Positions 5,823 through 8,109 of a stretch of DNA of 8,109 nucleotides are shown piece after piece. Source of the stretch: Gaiellasilicea sp963730405. Lineage in GTDB: Bacteria; Actinomycetota; Thermoleophilia; Gaiellales; Gaiellaceae. The position numbers were made by a program, and so were the translations under genes. Location of the stretch: contig CAVSRW010000005.1 in assembly GCA_963730405.1 (NCBI GenBank), positions 1 through 8,109 of the forward strand, written 5' to 3'. The stretch's first letter is position 1. Each line of letters opens with the position of its first letter. The notes beneath the pieces were generated by a model that was given only the letters and a program-made list of their open reading frames with translations, ran no database searches and was not told the DNA's origin.

Positions 5823-6817
5823 TGTTTGATTCCGCCGTACTCGACGTCGCGTTCGGGCTCGTCTTCGTCTTCGTGATCCTCAGCTTCGCGTGCTCCGCGC
5901 TGAACGAGACGATCTCCAGCATCTTCAACTGGCGCGCCGCGTTCCTGCGCCGCGGGATCGCGAACCTGCTCGAGCCGGCGAACCTGGAGCGGGGCCTCGA
6001 GCAGACCGGGAAGCTCCTCGAGCATCCGCTCCTGAACGCGCTCGTCAGGCCGGTGACCCCACGCTCGAAGCGCCGCCACTACCCCTCGTACGTCCCCTCG
6101 CGGACGTTCGTCGCGGCGCTGCTCGACTTCGACCAGGCGGGCGCGCGGCGCGGAGTCGAGGAGGCGATCGCGGCCGTCCCGAGCGACGACGCTCGCCGCG
6201 CGCTCACCACCCTCTGGGAGCGGGCGGGCCGAAACCAGGCACAGTTCACGCGCGACGCCGAGCGGTGGTTCGACGACTCGATGGAGCGCGTCTCGGGCTG
6301 GTACCGGCGGCGGGTGCAGAAGGTGCTGTGGGCGCTCGCCCTGACGCTCGTCGTGGCGCTCAACATCGACACGTTCCGGATCGCCGACCAGCTCTGGACG
6401 CAGAAGGCCGTTCGCGCAGCGGTTGTTGCCCGCGCCGAGGCGGCGCAGCCGCGCGCCGGCGCGACCGGCCTGAAGCAGGTCGCGAGCGACGTCACCGACC
6501 TCCAGCAACTCTCGATCCCGATCGGCTGGAGCACCGAGAGCCGTCCCGAGGGAGGCGACGACTGGCTGCTCCGTGGAGCGCTCAAGGTGCTCGGGCTCCT
6601 GGTCACGGCGGCGGCGCTGACGCTCGGCGCTCCGTTCTGGTTCGACGTCCTCAGCAAGGTCGCGCGGCTTCGATCCGTCGGAGCGCCTCCGCCCGCGAGC
6701 GACGCGGTTCGCCACGGCGAGGGCGAGGAGACGCGAGCAGGCCCGGGTGCAATGGCAATGGCCGCGACGCCCAAGCGACCTGCGGCCGGCCCGCCTGAGA
6801 CGGAGGCGACACAGTGA
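5822..6817 (+). CDS. Conserved membrane protein of unknown function (GAPFWFD-motif family)
   Basis: This 331-residue protein has a membrane helix at about 7-25 running into LSFACSALNETI (20-31), then WRAAFLRRGIANLL (37-50). A cytoplasmic-looking helical region follows with HYPSYVPSRTFVAALLDF (86-103) and WFDDSMERVSGWYRRR (149-164). A second membrane helix is at about 168-182 and a third at about 252-272, leading into GAPFWFDVLSKVARLRSVG (269-287). The C-terminus (288-331) is Pro/Ala-rich and disordered-looking. These spaced motifs (CSALNE; PSRTF; SGWYKR-like; GAPFWFD) match, from memory, a widespread family of bacterial membrane proteins without an assigned function. I know of no proven activity. 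The stop overlaps the next gene's GTG by 4 nt (GTGA), so it is translated together with a peptidoglycan hydrolase. Serving as its membrane partner, anchor or release factor is inference. Expression may be set by the leader ORF and palindrome upstream. Confidence 0.8.
   Translation: MFDSAVLDVAFGLVFVFVILSFACSALNETISSIFNWRAAFLRRGIANLLEPANLERGLEQTGKLLEHPLLNALVRPVTPRSKRRHYPSYVPSRTFVAALLDFDQAGARRGVEEAIAAVPSDDARRALTTLWERAGRNQAQFTRDAERWFDDSMERVSGWYRRRVQKVLWALALTLVVALNIDTFRIADQLWTQKAVRAAVVARAEAAQPRAGATGLKQVASDVTDLQQLSIPIGWSTESRPEGGDDWLLRGALKVLGLLVTAAALTLGAPFWFDVLSKVARLRSVGAPPPASDAVRHGEGEETRAGPGAMAMAATPKRPAAGPPETEATQ
6802..6806 (+). promoter_or_regulatory. Shine-Dalgarno GGAGG deciding the GTG start at 6814
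   Basis: GGAGG lies 7 nt before GTG 6814 and inside the end of the preceding gene. It supports this GTG, rather than a later codon, as the start of the hydrolase. It also shows that the hydrolase can be initiated independently as well as by GTGA coupling. Confidence 0.7.
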
Positions 6818-8082
6818 AGTTCGAGGTCATCGACAACTGTCCCGTCCCCGCGAGCCTTGCGCCCGCGATCCGCGAGATCAAGCGCCGCACGGGCGCGACG
6901 CTGAACTCGTGCGACCGCTCCTCCGAGGCCGAGCCGTTTCTGAAGCGGTGCAAGCCCGCGAAGATGTCGCAGCGCGAGCTCTACGAGGGCTTTCGCCTCG
7001 GCCGGCCAGGCTTCAACCCTGCGAACCCACCGGGCCAGTCGACGCACGAACGGCGGAACGACGGCGTCGCCTATCCGGGGCCGGCGAAGCTCCCGCTCGC
7101 CTACTGGTGCGTCGGGATGGACTGGGAGAACGCCGACGGCGTGATCGAGGCCGCGGCGGCGCTCGGCTTCACGGCGACGCGCACCTATCCGCTGAGCGCG
7201 CGCGAGCAGCACCACCTCAACTTCCGCAAGGAGCCGAGGGTCCGGCTCCTGAAGCCGCTGCGGCTCGGGAGCAAGGGCTACCGGGTCGCGCGGATGACCC
7301 AGCGGCTCGCCACGGTGCTGGACACCGAGGGAAAGCCGTACCTCCCGCGCGGCCAGGGTGTGTTCGACGCCGTGGTGGAAAGCGCTCTGCGCCGCTTCCA
7401 GGCCGACTGGGGCCAGCAGGTCGACGGCATCTACGGCCAGCAGTCGAGCCGCCAGCTCGGCGTGGCGTTCCGCGCCGCGAAGGAGCAGAAGAAGCCGAAG
7501 CCGGCGGTCGTCGCCGTCGTGACCCCCGAGCCGGTGAAGCCAGCGCCGGTGAAGCCAGCGCCGGTGAAGCCGAAGCCGAGGCCAAAGCCGGTTCCGAAGA
7601 AGCCGGCGGTGAAGAAGCCGACGGCGCTCAGCAAGGAGGGTGCAGCGTTCATCGCCCGCTTCGAGGGCTTCCGCGGGCAGCTCTACAACGACGCCGCCGG
7701 GCACGCGACGATCGGCTACGGGCATCTCGTCCACCACGGCCGGATCGACGGCAGCGAGCCCGCCGAGTTCCGGAAGGGGATCTCGCAGGAGCGGGCGCTC
7801 GAGCTCTTGCAGGCGGATGCCGCCAAGGCCGCGGCCGAGATCGCGCGGAGCGTCAAGGTGCCGCTCGAGCAGCATCAGTTCGACGCGCTCGTCAGCTTCG
7901 CGTTCAACGTCGGCAACGGCGCGTTCCGCGAGTCGACGCTGCTCCGGCTCCTCAACGAGGGCCGCTACGACGCGGTCGAGGCACAGCTCGCGCGCTGGAA
8001 CAAGGCGGGCGGCAAGACGCTGCAGGGGCTCGTCAACCGCCGCGCGGCCGAGGCCAAGCTTTTCCTCGGCAAGCCGTCCTAG
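6814..8082 (+). CDS. Three-domain peptidoglycan hydrolase: M15-like peptidase, PG-binding, GH24 lysozyme
   Basis: Residues 1-140 resemble an M15-type (D-Ala-D-Ala carboxypeptidase/endolysin-like) zinc peptidase: GFNPANPPGQSTHERRNDG (66-84), WCVGMDW (98-104) and EQHHLNF (131-137). H78, D83 or D103, and H133/H134 are candidate zinc ligands or catalytic residues. Residues about 150-218 form a PG_binding_1-type helical domain (LGSKGYRVARMTQRL; ALRRFQADWGQQVDGIYG). A Lys/Pro linker with PVKPA repeats spans about 226-270. Residues 271-422 are a GH24 phage-type lysozyme: E284, D293 and T299 have the spacing of E11, D20 and T26 of T4 lysozyme, followed by GYGH (301-304), so muramidase activity is expected. 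It would thus cut both stem peptides and glycan strands. There is no signal peptide or membrane helix, so it needs lysis, a holin-like partner or another route to reach the wall. It follows the membrane protein by GTGA overlap. It may be a phage-derived lysin adopted by the host or a prophage remnant, but no other phage gene is in view. Confidence 0.88.
   Translation: MKFEVIDNCPVPASLAPAIREIKRRTGATLNSCDRSSEAEPFLKRCKPAKMSQRELYEGFRLGRPGFNPANPPGQSTHERRNDGVAYPGPAKLPLAYWCVGMDWENADGVIEAAAALGFTATRTYPLSAREQHHLNFRKEPRVRLLKPLRLGSKGYRVARMTQRLATVLDTEGKPYLPRGQGVFDAVVESALRRFQADWGQQVDGIYGQQSSRQLGVAFRAAKEQKKPKPAVVAVVTPEPVKPAPVKPAPVKPKPRPKPVPKKPAVKKPTALSKEGAAFIARFEGFRGQLYNDAAGHATIGYGHLVHHGRIDGSEPAEFRKGISQERALELLQADAAKAAAEIARSVKVPLEQHQFDALVSFAFNVGNGAFRESTLLRLLNEGRYDAVEAQLARWNKAGGKTLQGLVNRRAAEAKLFLGKPS
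7531..7575 (+). repeat. 15-bp tandem repeat encoding PVKPA units in the hydrolase linker
   Basis: CCGGTGAAGCCAGCG occurs twice exactly (7531-7545, 7546-7560). A third copy (7561-7575) is identical over its first 11 bases. It encodes PVKPA-PVKPA-PVKPK in the Lys/Pro linker between the wall-binding and lysozyme domains. The unit is a multiple of three, so copy changes would alter linker length without breaking the frame. Confidence 0.85.
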
Positions 8083-8109
8083 GCGGCCGGCGGGAGCAGA
8101 TCGTCGAGG
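8079..8109 (-). CDS. Probable C-terminus of a minus-strand gene, 5' part beyond the window
   Basis: On the minus strand the frame entering at the right edge reads LDDLLPPAA and then TAG at 8081-8079. This would be a convergent gene whose stop overlaps the TAG of the hydrolase within CCTAGG. Only nine residues are visible, so neither family nor function can be given, and it could be chance open frame. No terminator hairpin with a T-tract is seen between the two genes. Confidence 0.3.
   Translation of the reverse strand, partial: LDDLLPPAA

Noticed and set aside
7531..7575. Short tandem repeats as a CRISPR-like or regulatory array
   Set aside because: The units are contiguous, in frame and encode a Lys/Pro linker; there are no spacers.
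6079..7875. 598-codon minus-strand frame opposite the membrane protein and hydrolase
   Set aside because: Antisense to well-supported domains, including the GH24 triad; composition is that of a shadow frame.
8083..8109. Possible terminator after the hydrolase
   Set aside because: GC-rich bases are present, but there is no stable stem followed by a T-run, and too little sequence remains to judge.

Overview
The window is a very GC-rich bacterial segment, almost wholly coding, with 4-nt stop/start overlaps and GTG starts. Gene content (a tandem pair of dynamin-like GTPases of the type found across Actinobacteria, and a fused M15-like/PG-binding/GH24 wall hydrolase) together with base composition suggests an actinobacterial chromosome, probably a Thermoleophilia-like (Gaiellales/Solirubrobacterales) lineage. 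That placement is inference; there is no rRNA, tRNA or marker gene. No insertion sequence, CRISPR array or integrase was seen.

Layout. (1) Positions 1-530, minus strand: a DUF1579-like protein that runs off the left edge. (2) A 140-nt divergent spacer with a near-perfect 14-bp palindrome. (3) 671-2254, plus: a secreted protein with a D-glucuronyl C5-epimerase C-terminal-type domain followed by two Ig-like modules. (4) 5657 down to 2201, minus: an apparent operon of a dynamin-like GTPase with an unusual G4 motif, a second YfjP-type membrane GTPase overlapping it by ATGA, and a 52-residue basic, hydrophobic small protein whose end overlaps the 3' end of the epimerase-like gene. (5) A 164-nt divergent region with an imperfect palindrome lying over a candidate promoter, a second inverted repeat next to the GTPase start, and a 4-codon leader ORF. 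(6) 5822-8082, plus: a conserved membrane protein of unknown function overlapping, by GTGA, a three-domain peptidoglycan hydrolase. (7) A probable C-terminus of another minus-strand gene at the right edge.

Taken together, 2201-8082 looks like two divergent, tightly coupled modules facing one regulatory region: membrane remodelling (two dynamin-like GTPases plus a small membrane-binding protein) and wall cleavage (membrane protein plus a lysin without a signal peptide). A joint role in envelope remodelling, septation, lysis or response to envelope or phage damage is a hypothesis from gene order only. The most interesting points are this pairing, the asymmetric G4 motifs of the two GTPases, the small protein, and the leader/operator structures between the modules.
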